Notes: generated from the sequence alone by a model not told the origin. A stretch of DNA of 64,000 bases from Pegea sp. RAD2-039 (GCA_034620365.1 JAQGEQ010000247.1:46193-110192), one strand, 5' to 3'. Shown: positions 46,401-59,150, counted from the first letter of the stretch. Made by a program: numbers and translations.

Positions 46401-47677
46401 CAATTTTTTTTATCTTTTTTTTCCTTCAAATTGTTTTGAATCATTACATATTCTAAGAGTTAAACCAACTTTCTATATAAAAAATTTACTTGATTTAGAA
46501 AATATATAAAAACGTTTTATTGAAGTTTCTTATTTTTTCTCTTATTATTTTTTAAATGTATGAAATCTTAGTTTTTATTTCGTTTATTGATCCATTAAAT
46601 TATATATAGGTCTTTTTTCATTTTATTTTAGTTATCAAAGTAGAAAAAATTAAATTAAATTTATATAAATATATATAATAAAATATTTTCAAAACTATAT
46701 ATATATAATTTTATAAATCTGAAAATTAAACTATTAATGAATGATAAAGTTAAATAATTTACTAAATAATATTTTAAATTATCTGAATAATTTTGAATTA
46801 AATTCTAACTCCAGTTAAAAATTGATATACTTTCAGAATTGTTTGTTTAAGTTATTGTTATTTATAAGCAATTGACGTAAAACACTATTTGAACAAATTT
46901 TTATATTAAACTAATGTTAAATGGCCTACGCTTTCTTGAAACCAACTTTATTTTGGTGTCATTTATCATTCAGTCATTTAAATTCATTATTCGAAAGGTT
47001 CAAAAGTTTAACTTTAATGACATTTAGTGTTATTCAACTAATTAATTTCCAAAAATTACAAGCTTCTCAATAAGCAGCTGCTGATACAACCATTTATAAA
47101 AATAAAAGATTAAATTTCTATGAGTCATATCCAAGAAAGCAATGTATAAACGACTTTTGTTTTTATAAGATAAAAACGTTTTGACAGAAGTCTAGATGAA
47201 ACATATTTTATGTTTTTACATCTCTATACTTTTATAAGCAATATAAAATATTATACAAAAGCTTATAAAAATTATATATACCTCTTTGTGTGAAAAAAAA
47301 AACAAACGAAAACATTTGATCCCTTTTATTCATTTTTAAAATTATACAAAATCATCTTAATTATTTTGATGATTGATAAACAGGATAACAACTTAAGAAA
47401 TATGGGTAATGGTTTTATGCTTCAATTTTCTTCAGCAATCAAAATAACTAAATGTTTTCATGTAGCTGAGAAGTGTATTAAAACTAGATTATCTAACAAC
47501 TGATAATATAAAAATTGTTTGTTTTAATTTTATCAGCTTATCAATTAGTTTTTTTTGGCTACAGAAATAAAACGTTTTAATAAATCTTTGTCTTTTATTA
47601 AGTTATGACAATTTATTGACAACAATTTATAAAGCTTTCATATTTTTTTTCGTTTTAAGAATGCATCCAATTGCGAT

Positions 47678-47845
47678 ATGAAGACACTTATCATTAAAAG
47701 TAATAAATGGGAAGTTTTCGCAGCAGATCTCTCTGACCAGCGTTCTGTTTTCTGCAAACAGTTGAAGGAAAACGAAAAAAATATGATATTAAGAAAGAGG
47801 AAAACTTTTGGTAACAACTATTTCATGCTATTCTTGTTTATTTAA
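47678..47845 (+). CDS. Small ORF in block D, copy 1 (55 aa), doubtful
   Basis: ATG to TAA, beginning MKTLIIKSNKWEVFAADLSD. The same frame of identical length is open in block D copy 2 (58635-58802). Most differences between the copies change the amino acid, so there is no sign of purifying selection. The antisense frame is also open. Probably chance, or a relic exon (a GGTAAC donor-like site lies inside). Confidence 0.2.
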   Translation: MKTLIIKSNKWEVFAADLSDQRSVFCKQLKENEKNMILRKRKTFGNNYFMLFLFI

Positions 47846-48113
47846 AGCTTGTATAACTAGCTTTATGTTAGAAGCAAACAAAGTTAAATAAGCCTCAACA
47901 ATTCATGTGAAAACTGTTGATATTTAAGTATATATGACAGTTTTACTCGTCATTGTTGTTTACTGCTAATGTTTATTGAAAAAAGAAAATTAAATCACAA
48001 TTAGAAGTGATATACATTTTGTTAGAGCAGATGATTTAAAATGAATGTACTATATCACTAAAAGTATACACAGATTCATTTTAGATAAGGTTTTTCAATC
48101 TAAAATGTCATAT

Positions 48114-48180
48114 GGCGGCGATCATCAAATGATATACTATCAGGAAGCGATGACCTCATATAGAGCATAATGTTTAACAT
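48114..48180 (+). repeat. E element, copy 1 (in block D)
   Basis: Contains GGCGGCGAT, ATCATCAAATGAT and ATCAGGAAGCGATGACCTCAT. Here the CRE is mutated (TGACCTCA). Confidence 0.75.
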
Positions 48181-48190
48181 TTTGTTTATC

Positions 48191-49790
48191 TTTTAAATCT
48201 TACAAATCGTATGATAAAACAAAATTTTATGATAGCTGTTAAAACAAATAAAGATTTATGTCAACAACTGAAAAAACATTTCCAAGAATACATTCAAACG
48301 TCTTGTAAAGAATTTTTTCGTTTTCACTAAAATGTTTGTATATGATTTAGATAAATTGAACAAAAGAAATTTTCAGTCTACAAAACTTTTAGGGGATTTT
48401 ATTAAGGTGAAAAAATGAAAAGATTAAATTTTAAATACAAACTTTTAGTAATAAGCTATTCGTTATAATCTTCTAAGAAATTACATCGTTATAAACTAAA
48501 CAGTTGATGTTGCATAAACAATATTTGTAATATTAGTGATAAAACAGAAAATATGTATCTCATAGCATTGGGAATTTTTTAAGTACAAAAACCAATTTTA
48601 AAGTTTTTCCAAAGTGACTTGAGCTACAATTAGATTACGATTGTGGTTTATTAACTAATTAATTAATATTAAGTTATATCTTAGAAAAAATATTTATTTA
48701 ATTTTAAAGAACTATTTTCGTTTTTCTTATTGATTTTATTATTTAGTATTTTTTATAACTTACTATTATAAAAAAACCTTTAACAACAGAAATCAGTATG
48801 ATAAAAACAACTTTTGTCGTTTAGACAAAAGAAAGTAGTTAACTAAAAACTTTAAGTTGGTATTTCCGGTTTATAATTTTGTTTCTTTTTTAATGACTCA
48901 TTGCTTTTTAAACTGTTGTTTTTGGAGATTGCTCTGTCAACAGCTTCTTTTAAAGAAAACTTTTACGTTTTTATTTGTAATTTGTATGACTAATACTAAG
49001 TATGATCAAAGTTAAACTTTTGAACCCTTCAAATAATGAGTTTAAATCACTGAATGAAAATGACAAATAAATTTTTGAAGATAGTTGACGCTTTTTAATT
49101 TTATTTTAGTTTTAAAAATTATAGACGTCTCGTTGTTTGTCCCTTATTAATAAATAAGAATAAGTTTAACAAATAATCCCGAAAAATATAACAATTTTTA
49201 TCAGCAGTTTGAAATCACATTTAAATTTATTTCTAAAATTTATAATATTATTTATTTATTAACTTAACTTAAGTATTTCTTACAATACAATTTTCACAGT
49301 TAATAAAATTTATCGTGTTTTAAGATATAGTTTTGAAAATACTGTAAAGGAGATTAAAATTTAGTTTTCTTGGAAAGGGTCACGAAGACAAAAAATTTAA
49401 ATTAAGAAAGTTTTGAATCAATTTGGAGATGCCTATTTACATTCTCAAGATTCTACATTTCTTTTCATCATTGAGATTTGGTTAAGACTGATGTAAATAA
49501 AAAAGTTAAAAAAGGGAAAGACAAAAATATTTTATAACATTTTTCAACCTTTCTAAAAATCAACTAGATTTAATAGTAATTAAAACTTTTTATTTATTTT
49601 TCGATTAATTTCCAGAAATATATAGAAATATATATATAAAGAAATTTTTAAATAAATAAACAAAACCATATTATAAATACAATTTTTTTTGATAATTCAT
49701 TGCAAAATTATTAATCAAAATAAATTTATATGTTTAACAAGATTGTTTACAATTAAAAAAATCAAAAATAAACAAATAAATTTTTTGAAA
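48191..49790. other. AT-rich stretch with small LINE fragment
   Basis: 49395-49495 resembles the endonuclease start seen near 46050 (LHSQDSTFLFIIEIWL), so a second LINE scrap. Otherwise nothing. Confidence 0.4.
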
Positions 49791-49792
49791 AA

Positions 49793-49890
49793 AGTTTGGA
49801 AACCCTCCAACTATTTAGTAAGACAAACTGTTGTATACAGTTGTTTGCTGTTGGAGCTGCCAGATACTAGTCCTAAGTAATAATCTTAGA
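49793..49890 (+). repeat. Dispersed repeat G, copy 2
   Basis: Close match to 39847-39950 (TTTGGAAACCCTCCAACTA, GCTGTTGGAGCTGCCAGATA). Lies about 600 bp upstream of the coiled-coil gene start. Confidence 0.65.
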
Positions 49891-50488
49891 AAGAAAAGTG
49901 TTTAGACCATTGGCCTAAATACTATTTATTCTCTAATTTTTTAGTAAGTCTGCTGTAATTACGTATTGCCACACTTATTATGTTAGTTAAACCAATTTAC
50001 TTTATTATAGCATAAGTAAAATTTTATTAGATTAAGTTTTTGTTAACCGCCATAATTATTAAAAAGAATTTTAATATTTGCTGTAACTTTTCTATTAAGA
50101 CTAATCAAATCGTTAATTAACAATTGTTTTTTTATTGTTTGAGTTTTCTAAGAAATTTTAAACCAAAATATTTAATAATTGGAAAAAGATTAAATTATTT
50201 TATAGGATAATGTCTGTTGGCAAAGCCGTGTAAATAAGTTCTTTACATCAAAATAGTAAATACTTCAAGCAAGGAAAATATCCAGGACAAAAGTAGTAAT
50301 AACAGATAGTGTATACATTTTCCTAAATGTGTTTTTTGATTTTAGTGTGACGTCTGTTAATGACTAGAAAAAATGTTATCTTAATCAGACAGATAAATTT
50401 ATTCATATTGTTTAAACAACTTTTGTTGTTTAGAATATTAGGTTTTGAGAGGACTTAGAGGCATTAACTACTTTTTGATTTTATCACC

Positions 50489-51313
50489 ATGTGGAATTCT
50501 TCAGATGAAATCTTTAGACAACAAAAAGAAGAAAAACGTCGTCAACAAGAAGAAAATAGACTTCGTAAGCAGGAACAGCAAGAAAGACTTCAACGAGAAA
50601 GAGAAGAAAAGGAGAGATTAAAGCGTCTAGCTGAATCTCATCTAATGCAACAAGCGTCAGCAAATAACAGACAAAGAGAAATAATGCTTCGTCAACAAGA
50701 ACAAGAACGTTTTCAAAAGCAGGAAGAAGAGCGTCGTCAACAGGTAGAAAAGCGTCATCGACAAGAAGAAAAACGACGTCAACAGCAAGAAGAGAAACGT
50801 CGTCAACAAGAAGAAAAACGTCGTCAACGAGAAGAAAAGCGTATTAAGCGTGAACAAGAAAAGATGCGTCAAGAAGAAGAAGCAAAGGAGATAATTCGTA
50901 GACAAGACGAATACAATCGTCGTGAACAAGAAGAAAGACGTCAACGAAAACAAGAAGAAAAACGTCGTCAGATGGAGCAAAAACGTTATCAGCGTGAACA
51001 AGAAAGAATAAGAAAACAAGAAGAAAAACGTCGGCAAGAGGAATAAAAACGTTTTAAACGAGAACAAGAAAAGATGCAAAAAAAAGAAGCAGAAAAGGAA
51101 GTACTTCGTCAGCATTACGAAGAAAATCGTCGTGAACGAGAAAAACGACGTTTACTACAACAAGAAGAAAAACATCGTCAACTGGAACAAAAACGTTATA
51201 AGTTTGAACAAGAAAAAATGCTTCAACAAGAACGAGAAAAGCGTGATCGAGTCGAAAAAAGGCTCCAAAGACAAAGAGAAGCAATGTTAAAAAAAGATAA
51301 AACCAATCGCTAG
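50489..51313 (+). pseudogene. Trichohyalin-like heptad-repeat gene, one in-frame stop
   Basis: A 275-codon frame beginning MWNSSDEIFRQQKEEKRRQQ and ending AMLKKDKTNR. It is built almost wholly of Glu, Gln, Arg and Lys in seven-residue units (KRRQQEE), expected to form a long charged helix or coiled coil. TAA at 51044-51046 replaces a GAA codon of the repeat (CGGCAAGAGGAA|TAA). The frame stays open beyond it to 51313, where the C-terminus matches the paralogue. So either a pseudogene, a shortened protein of 185 aa, or a base error. The paralogue is at 53934-56281 in inverted orientation. Function unknown; trichohyalin-like only in composition. Confidence 0.7.
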
Positions 51314-51370
51314 GAAAGTTATTATTATATTTTCCAGCAACATTTTCTGATGTATAAAGAAGAATCTTCA

Positions 51371-52940
51371 CAAATAATAATCTTGAGAAATTTTTAGAAA
51401 GTGAATATTTCTATTTGATATCATTTTATAGTTTTCTAAATTTATGTTTAAGTAAAAAGATTAATTAAGTAATCTGACTTCGTAATAAAAGAGTTTATAC
51501 ATAGTTGCATTTTTTCTAATGAAATAATTAAATTCCTTTATAATTTTTTTTGGCTTCAATTATAATTTAAATTTATAATTTAAACCATTTTTAATAATAA
51601 CTATATTACTTATAGTTGTGATTTTAATAATAATATTTTATATGATTTTATTTTTTACTTTAAGTTACATTAGTAGTAAACACCGAAATTTCAAATCGAT
51701 TCAATGCCATAAAACATAAAGATTTATTGAACAATTTTATAGCAATTTTTTCTGATAAACAATTTTTATATCATTAGTTTTTAAATAACCCAGTTTAAAC
51801 AATTTTTTCAGCTAAATTGAAAAATAAATTAACTATTTTATTTTATAAAGAAATTTCAAGCAAAATATCGGTAACAAAATTTCTTAAGTTATTATCTTGT
51901 TTCATAATTATCAAAATAATTCGGTGATTTTGTAAAATAATTCAAAGAATTTACAAAATTCGAATACTTATTTATGTGTTTTTATCACACAAAGCGAAAT
52001 ATTATAAACTTTTCTATGAAATTATGTTTTGCATGTAGAATGATATAGACGGACCATTTGAAACTATTTTTGTAAAAAAATTTTCATCAATCTCGTAGCA
52101 CTAAAAAAGTAGAAAGAATCCTTTGTTTAATTATAATGGTATTTTCAGTAATTTGAATAATTTTAGTGATCTCCATTCAGGAAAACATTGATTTTAACTG
52201 AATTGATTAAATCTACTTCTAGACTACAATTTTTATAAATATATCAACACTTTTAAGTTATAGAAAGTATTTTGAACCTTAATCTTTCGTTATAGAATGT
52301 AAACCTCATTAAAGTAAGAATATAGAGCGTAATATAAAATTTGGTTTATTAAATGATTAAACTCATAAAATACTACAGGGTGATTTTTCAGAAAAAAATA
52401 AATAATGAATATCAGTTGGGTTTAAAGCACTTTGACGGGTAAAAAATTTTATAACAGTAAGAATAAGACAAACATTTATATCCTAAATAATTCTTGCGCT
52501 TTATGATAATTTATTTGTTTAATTTTTTATTTATTGATTTATAACAAAAACTGGGATTTGGGGTAGCAGAAGAGAGCACCTAGTGTAATGCAAATATTGT
52601 TTTTCTCCTAACCCTCTAGCGTCTCTAATAGTAATATCAATGATGATTACAGAATGTTTTTATCACTAAATATTCCTAGGAATTTAATGTTGTTTGCCAA
52701 CGAGCAAATAAAATTATTTAGATTTATGATGTGAGTTTTACGGTTACTTAATTAAAGATTGTTTATATATTTTGTTCTGTATTTTTTAAAGTTTTTAAAA
52801 CAAATGGTCGATAATATAGCTTATCAAAGATAAAAAAAGCCTTAATTATTGCAAGTTGCTTAACCTTTAAATGTAATTCATCGAAATATAAAATAAAAAT
52901 TTACTCTAGTGTTAAAAATAAAATTTAAAGATTATTTTCT
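51371..52940. other. Spacer of the inverted duplication, AT-rich
   Basis: No gene. 52556-52610 carries a weak match to the SINE body (AGAGAGCACCTAGTG). Confidence 0.4.
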
Positions 52941-52942
52941 AT

Positions 52943-53040
52943 ATGACCTCACTGTTTCTTGATAGGAAATTATTTGATGAATCACAAATCCCATAACATA
53001 TTTCAACTTAAATAACAAAAAGTTATTACTTCAAGCTTTT
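52943..53040 (-). repeat. E element, copy 2 (inverted, extended)
   Basis: The reverse complement of this segment matches 60808-60912: AAAAGTTATTACTTCAAGC inverted, then GATTCATCAAATAAT, CCTATCAAGAA and a mutated CRE (TGAGGTCA). It lies head-to-head with copy 3. Confidence 0.7.
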
Positions 53041-53056
53041 AATCTAAAATTTTATT

Positions 53057-53112
53057 AGGCGGCGATGAATCATCAAATGATTTCCTATCAGGAAGCGATG
53101 ACGTCATCTAGA
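53057..53112 (+). repeat. E element, copy 3
   Basis: GGCGGCGATGAATCATCAAA, TTTCCTATCAGGAAGCGATG and a perfect TGACGTCA (53099-53106), followed by TTTTTTTTACGCCTAGTGTAA, which recurs after copy 4. Confidence 0.8.
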
Positions 53113-53933
53113 AAATAATGGTTAACTTTTTTTTACGCCTAGTGTAATTCTATTTAATGTTATTACTACAAAACTATAAATAAGTTGAGATTTTTAAGCT
53201 GCTTTGTACTAACCTTTCCTAAGCAGAAGTTATGTTTCCATAATGTTGCAAAAGCAATCAATCTTGTCTACTTTATTAAAAAGAGCCTTACTTCTAAATA
53301 CCATACTTTTGTATAATATTCTTCAAATTGTACGTACGTCCAATTCTAAAATACAATGTCAGCGAATGGGATACCATATGAAATTTGTGATAGAAAATTG
53401 GTATCTCATTCAGACAACATTTAGGAGATTGGTATTTCAACAATGCCATTTCTAAAAAACTGTGTGTCTTTTTTCTCTTGTTTATTTTATTAACACTTTA
53501 TATTATAGCTCACTACTATATGTTTGTGGAACTACTGAAAAGACATGTGTAACATCTTTTGTTTTCTAAATTTATAACCTATTTATACAAAATAACAATT
53601 ATTTTTTTGAAAATGTGTTAGCAATTGGTGGTTTTTTAGACACTATTTGTCGCACTTATTGTGATAAAAAAATTTGGTTTCGAATAAGATTATCAGCTAA
53701 AATAATTACAAAAGATAGTTTTACTTTGTTTGAAAAACTGCAAATACTCATAAACTCATTTATTTACAAATTCAAAAAACTTTGTTAAATTTTGATGCAA
53801 ACATAAATTCAGAAGGATTTAAAATAACATCAAAGAAAAATATTTAGCTTCTAATTATTTCTCATATTTATCAGTTATTATATTTCTTCTTTAAATATGA
53901 AAGCAATTTGCTGTGAAATTTATTAGTAATTTC

Positions 53934-56281
53934 CTAGCAGTGAGTCTTGTCATTTTTTAACATTGCTTCTCTTTGTCTTCGTAGCCTTTCTTCGTGTCGA
54001 CGACTTTTCTCTTCTTCTTGTTGTCGACGTCTTTCTACTTGTTCACGACGAATTTGTTCGTTATGCTGACGAACTACCTCGCTTTCTTCTTCTTGTCGAC
54101 GCATCCTTTCTTGTTCACGTCGAAAACGTTTTTCTTCTTGTTTTCTAAAGTTTTCTTGATCACGTTGATATCTTCTTTCTTCTTGTTGACGACGTTTCTC
54201 TTCTTCTTGTTGAAGGCGCTTTTCTTCTTGTAATCGACGATTTTCTTGTTCTTGATGACGAAGTATCATTTCTGTTTTTGGTTTGTATGCTGACGTTTGT
54301 TGCATAAGATGAGATTCAGTCAGACGCTTTGTTCTCTCCTGTTGTTCTCTGTCTCTTTGAAGTTTTTCTTGCTGTTCCTGCTTACGAAGTCTATTTTCTT
54401 CTTGTTGACGACGTCTTTCTTCTTGCTTACGACATTTTTCTTCTTGTTGGCGACGTTTTTCTTCTTGTTGAAGGCGTTTTTCTTCTTGTAATCGACGATT
54501 TTCTTGTTCTTGTTGACGAAGCATTATTTCTCTTTGTCGGTTATTTGCTGACGTTTGTTGCATTCGCTGATATTCAGTCAGACGCTTTGTTCTCTCCTGT
54601 TCTTCTCTTTCTCGTTGAAGTCTTTCTTGCTGTTCCTGCTTACGAAGTCTATTTTCTTCTTGTTGACGACGTTTTTCTTCTTGTTGACGACGTTTTTCTT
54701 CTTGTTGACGACGTTTTCTTCTTGTTGACGACATTTTTCTTGTTCTTGTTGACGAAGCATTATTTCTCTTTGTTGGTTATATGTTGACGCTTGTTGCATA
54801 AGATGAGATTCAGCTAGACGCTTTATTCTCTCCTTTTCTTCTCTTTCTCGTTGAAGTCTTTCTTGCTGTTCCTGCTTACGATGTCTATTTTCTGCTTGTT
54901 GACGACGTTTTTCTTCTTGTTGACGACGTTTTTCTTCTTGTTGGCGACGTATTTCTTCTTGTTGAAGGCGTTTTTCTTCTTGTAATCGACGATTTTCTTG
55001 CTCTTGTTGACGAAGCATTATTTCTCTTTGTTGGTTATTTGTTGATGCTTGTTGCATTAGATGAAATTCAGCTAGACGCTTTATTCTCTCCTGTTCCTCT
55101 CTTTCTCGTTGAAGTCTTTCTTGCTGTTCCTGCTTACGAAGTCTATTTTCTTCTTGTTGGCGACGTTTTTCTTCTTGTAATCGACGATTTTCTTGTTCTT
55201 GTTGACGAAGCATTATTTCTCTTTGTCGGTTATTTGCTGACGCTTGTTGCATTCGCTGATATTCAGCTAGACGCTTTATTCTCTCCTGTTCCTCTCTTTC
55301 TCGTTGAAGTTTTTCTTGCTGTTCCTGCTTACGAAGTCTATTTTCTTCTTGTTGGCGACGTTTTTCTTCTTGTAATCGACGATTTTCTTGTTCTTGTTGA
55401 CGAAGCATTATTTCTCTTTGTCGGTTATTTGCTGACGCTTGTTGCATTCGCTGATATTCAGCTAGACGCTTTATTCTCTCCTGTTCCTCTCTTTCTCGTT
55501 GAAGTCTTTCTTGCTGTTCCTGCTTACGAAGTCTATTTTCTTCTTGTTGACGACGTTTTTCTTCTTGTTGACAACATTTTTCTTCTTGTTTTTGTTGACG
55601 TCTTTCTTCTTGTTCACGACGATTGTATTCGTCTTGTCTACGAATTATCTCCTTTGCTTCTTCTTCTTGACGCATCTTTTCTTGTTCACGCTGAATACGC
55701 TTCTCTTCTTGTTGACGACGTTTTTCTTCTTGTTGACGACGTTTTTCTTCTTGTATACGCATCTTTTCTTGCTCACGTTGAACACGTTTTTCTTCCTGTT
55801 GACGCATCTTTTCTTGTTCACGCTGAATACGCTTCTCTTCTTGTTGACGACGTTTCTCTTCTTGTTGACGACGTTTCTCTTCTTGTTGACGACGTTTCTC
55901 TTCTTGTTGACGACGTTTCTCTTCTTGTTGACGACGTTTTTCTTCTTGTTGTTGTTGACGTCTTTCTTCTTGTTCACGACGATTGTATTCGTCTTGTCTA
56001 CGAATTATCTCCTTTGCTTCTTCTGCTTGACGCATCTTTTCTTGTTCACGCTGAATACGCTTCTCTTCTTGTTGACGACGTTTTTCTTCTTGTTGACGAC
56101 GTTTCTCTTCTTGCTGTTGACGTCGTTTTTCTTCTTGTTGACGACGTTTTTCTTCTTGTTGACGAAGTTTTTCTTCTTGCTGTTGACGACGTTTTTCTTC
56201 TTGTTGACGACGTTTTTCTTCTTGTTGACGAAGTTTTTCTTCTTGCTGTCGCTTATAGATTTCACTTGTAGAATTCCACAT
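53934..56281 (-). pseudogene. Trichohyalin-like heptad-repeat gene, one frameshift
   Basis: Starts MWNSTSEIYKRQQEEK (ATG at 56279-56281) and runs 567 aa to 54578. The same repeat then continues in another frame (54734-53934) to the conserved end AMLKNDKTHC. The break is a single missing base in an A-run near 54715 (AAGAAGAAAACG where all other units have one more A). Repaired length would be about 783 codons. The basic unit is the 21-bp heptad KRRQQEE. A 195-bp (65-codon) higher-order unit with ENRLRKQEQQERLQRE and YQRMQQASANNRQREI is repeated at about 55,000-55,530. The whole protein is predicted helical and charged, with no signal peptide or TM. A sequencing or assembly error at the homopolymer is a real alternative to pseudogenisation. 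Confidence 0.7.
54990..56260. repeat. 21-bp heptad and 195-bp higher-order tandem repeats
   Basis: GTTGACGACGTTTTTCTTCTT and variants repeat for most of the span (21 bp = 7 codons on the minus strand). At least three 195-bp units are nearly identical, with equivalent points at 55076, 55271 and 55466. Confidence 0.9.
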
Positions 56282-57618
56282 TATGATAAAATCAAAAAGT
56301 ATTCTAAGCTTATTCCTTTAAGTCCTGTCAAACAACTTTACTGAAATTTTGTGCAGAAAAACTTAATATAAAATTTATGAATTTATTTATTTGATTAAGA
56401 TAAATCCCTACTTGTCAAAACTAAAGTCACACTAAAAGTAAAGGAAAAACGTTAATGAAAAATTATACACTATTTATTGTTACTACTACTTTTGCCATAA
56501 ATATTTTCTTTGCTTGAACTGTTTTTAAGTTAAAGTAAAGATATTGTTTACACAAATCTGCCAACAGATAATTTATTAAGAATTAATTTCTTTTATTTTA
56601 TGTTATTAAATATCTATGTTTCAAAAGTTACCAGTGATTTCAAACGGTCTAAAAATTAATTAGTCTTAAAAAAAGAAATCAATTTAAAAACGTTTATAAA
56701 TAATTATAGCAGTTATAAAAAATTAATTAAAACTTAATAGTTTATTAACGAAGGTTTGCAGTAAAAGATTTTAACAAGCTTATAAAAATTTACTTTAAAA
56801 AAAGTTTACAATTCCCATAATAAATTACTTTGGTTTAATTTAACTATGATAACTTAGATATAAATTAGAAATTAAATAAGATAATATTTAAACAATTTTA
56901 TTTTCTAAAAAGTAATTCAAAATTTGATCCTACCATAAAACAGAGTAACAAGACAATTAGACATTGAAAACTATTTAGGCCTATATTCTAAAAAACTTCC
57001 TTTGTGAGATATTCACCCAAGACTAGTCGCTAGCAGTTGTGAAATCAAATGGCCCTACACTGCAGGTTCTTTTATAAGATATATTGAGGGTTTCCAATTA
57101 TTTTATACAAATTTATTTTTTTAGTTTTTTTTTAAAGGTATATTACTCTTATTAAAAAAATAAATTTTTTCTGTGCCAATAAATTTGTAATGAATAATTA
57201 CAGAAAAATACTATTTTTTTCTGAGGATATTTTAATACCTAATTAACATATAAACCAATTTATTTCAAAGGTAACTCTATTCGTATGAGAAAGTTATAAC
57301 TTGCTCTAACTGCTGCATATGATTCTTAGTTATAAACCTATAACTAAAGGTAAAAGCAAAATTTATTTATCAATTGTCTTTAATTATCATTTATTTTCTG
57401 AAATCATTATTTAAAGTCATCAGTACTAGATCTCATGACTTTTCTTCTTACTACAACTATAACATTATTAATAATTTCAACTTTAAAACTTATTTATATT
57501 TGCAAAATGATGATTTTACAGAAATAAATTAGTTTTAATAAATTAATAACTGTTTTTATGACTTAGTTATTTATTAGTTGAAAATATCTTTATTCTTGTA
57601 TATATATCTTTTTATTCT

Positions 57619-59150
57619 AAGGAATTTTCCATAAAATTTTTTTATCTATTTTTTCGGTCAAATTGTTTTGAATCATTACATATTCTAAGAGTTAAACAAA
57701 TTTTCTATATAACAAATTTACTTGATTTAGAAAATATATAAAAACGTTTTATTGAAGTTTCTTATTTTTTATCTTATTATTTTTTAAATGTATGAATTCT
57801 TTTTAAATCTAGTTTAAATCAACTTTATTTTGGTGTCATTTATCATTCAGTTATCTAAATTCATTATTCGAAAGGTTCAAAAGTTTAACTTTAATGACAT
57901 TTAGTGTTATTCAACTAATTAATTTCCAAAAATTACAAGCTTCTCAATAAGCAACTGCTGATACAACCATTTATAAAAATAAAAGATTAAATTGCTATGA
58001 GTCATATCCAAGAAAGCAATTTATAGACAAAAATTCACTATTAGGTTTGTAGAAATGTTTTTTGACCAATTTAAATTACCATAATTATAAAACAAAAAAT
58101 ATTTCCTTTTTTAAATGCTGAGAAAATGATAAAAACTTTTTGACAAAAGTCTCGATGAAACAAATTTTAAGTTTTTACATCTCTATACTTTTATAAGCAA
58201 TATAAAATTCTATACAAAAACTTATAAAATTGATATATACCTCTTTGTGTGAAAAAAAAATAACAAACAAAAAAGTTTGACTTTTTTATTCATTTTTAAA
58301 ATTATACAAAATCATCTTAATTATTTTGATTATTAATAAACAGGATAACAACTTAAGAAATATGGGTAATGATTTTATGCTTCAATTTGCTTCAGAAATC
58401 GAAATAATTAAATCTTTTCATGTAGCTGAGAAGTTTATTAAAACTAGATTATCTAACAACTGATAATTTAAAAAATTGTTTGTTTTAATTTTATCAGCTT
58501 ATCAATTAGTTTTTTTTGGCTACAGAAATGAAACGTCTTAATAAATATTTGTCTTTTATAAAATTATGACAATTTATTGACAGAAATTTAAAAAGCTTTT
58601 ATTTTTTTGTTTTAAGAGTGCATCCAATTGCGATATGAAGACACTTATCATTAAAAATAATAAATGGGAAGTTTTCGCAGCAGATCTCTCTAACCAGCGT
58701 TCTGTTTTCTGCAAGCAGATAAAGGAAAATAAAAAAAATATGATATTAAAAAAGAGGAAAACTTTTGGTAACAACTATTTCATGCTATTCTTGTTTATTT
58801 AAAGTTTGTACAACTAGCTTTATGCTAGAAGCATACAAAGTTAAATAAGCCTCAACATTTCATGTGAAAACTGTTAATATTTAAGTATATATGACAGTTT
58901 TACTCGTCATTGTTGTTTACCGCTAATGTTTATTGAAAAAAGAAAATTAAATCACAATTAGAAGTGATATACATTTTGTTAGAGCAGATGATTTAAAATG
59001 AATGTACTATATCACTAAAAGTATACACAGATTCATTTTAAATAAGGTTTTTCAATCTAAAATGTCATGTGGCGGCGATGAATCATCAAATGATTTACTA
59101 TCAGGAAGCGATGACGTCATATAGAGCATAATGTTTAACTTTTATTTTTA
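57619..59150 (+). repeat. Duplicated block D, copy 2
   Basis: Direct copy of 46388-48190. Includes the small ORF (58635-58802) and ends with E element copy 4. Confidence 0.85.
59071..59130 (+). repeat. E element, copy 4
   Basis: GGCGGCGATGAATCATCAAA, CTATCAGGAAGCG and a perfect TGACGTCA (59112-59119). Followed by TTTTTACGCCTATTGTAA and TTAGCTTTGTACTAATCTTTC, both also after copy 3. Confidence 0.8.

Larger units (their letters stand above)
46388..48190 (+). repeat. Duplicated block D, copy 1 (partner 57619-59150)
   Basis: Long near-identical runs with 57619-59150, such as TTTTGGTGTCATTTATCATT and GAAAGGTTCAAAAGTTTAAC. Copy 1 has about 350 bp (46575-46920) that copy 2 lacks, and copy 2 has an extra insertion near 58030-58110. 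It ends in an E-element copy. The two blocks are in direct orientation and flank the inverted trichohyalin-like pair. Confidence 0.85.
49793..51370 (+). repeat. Left arm of large inverted duplication
   Basis: Matches the reverse complement of roughly 53890-57095: the G element, the upstream region (AAGCAAGGAAAATAT and GACAAAAGTAGTAATAACA versus their inverted counterparts at 56470-56510), the coiled-coil gene and the sequence just after its stop. The right arm is longer because the gene there has more repeats. Confidence 0.75.
53890..57095 (-). repeat. Right arm of large inverted duplication
   Basis: Inverted counterpart of 49793-51370. Includes about 700 bp upstream of the gene start and ends with the inverted G element (GGGTTTCCAATTATTTTATA at 57087-57106). 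Confidence 0.75.

Noticed and set aside
50657-51371. Minus-strand ORFs opposite the plus-strand heptad gene
   Set aside because: Same repeat artefact as above; hydrophobic reading of the antisense strand.
55039-56344. Long plus-strand ORFs (410 and 281 codons, Leu/Val/Phe rich) over the heptad gene
   Set aside because: They are antisense shadows of the 21-bp repeat. Any frame of such a repeat stays open, and only the minus strand gives a conserved start and end shared with the paralogue at 50489.
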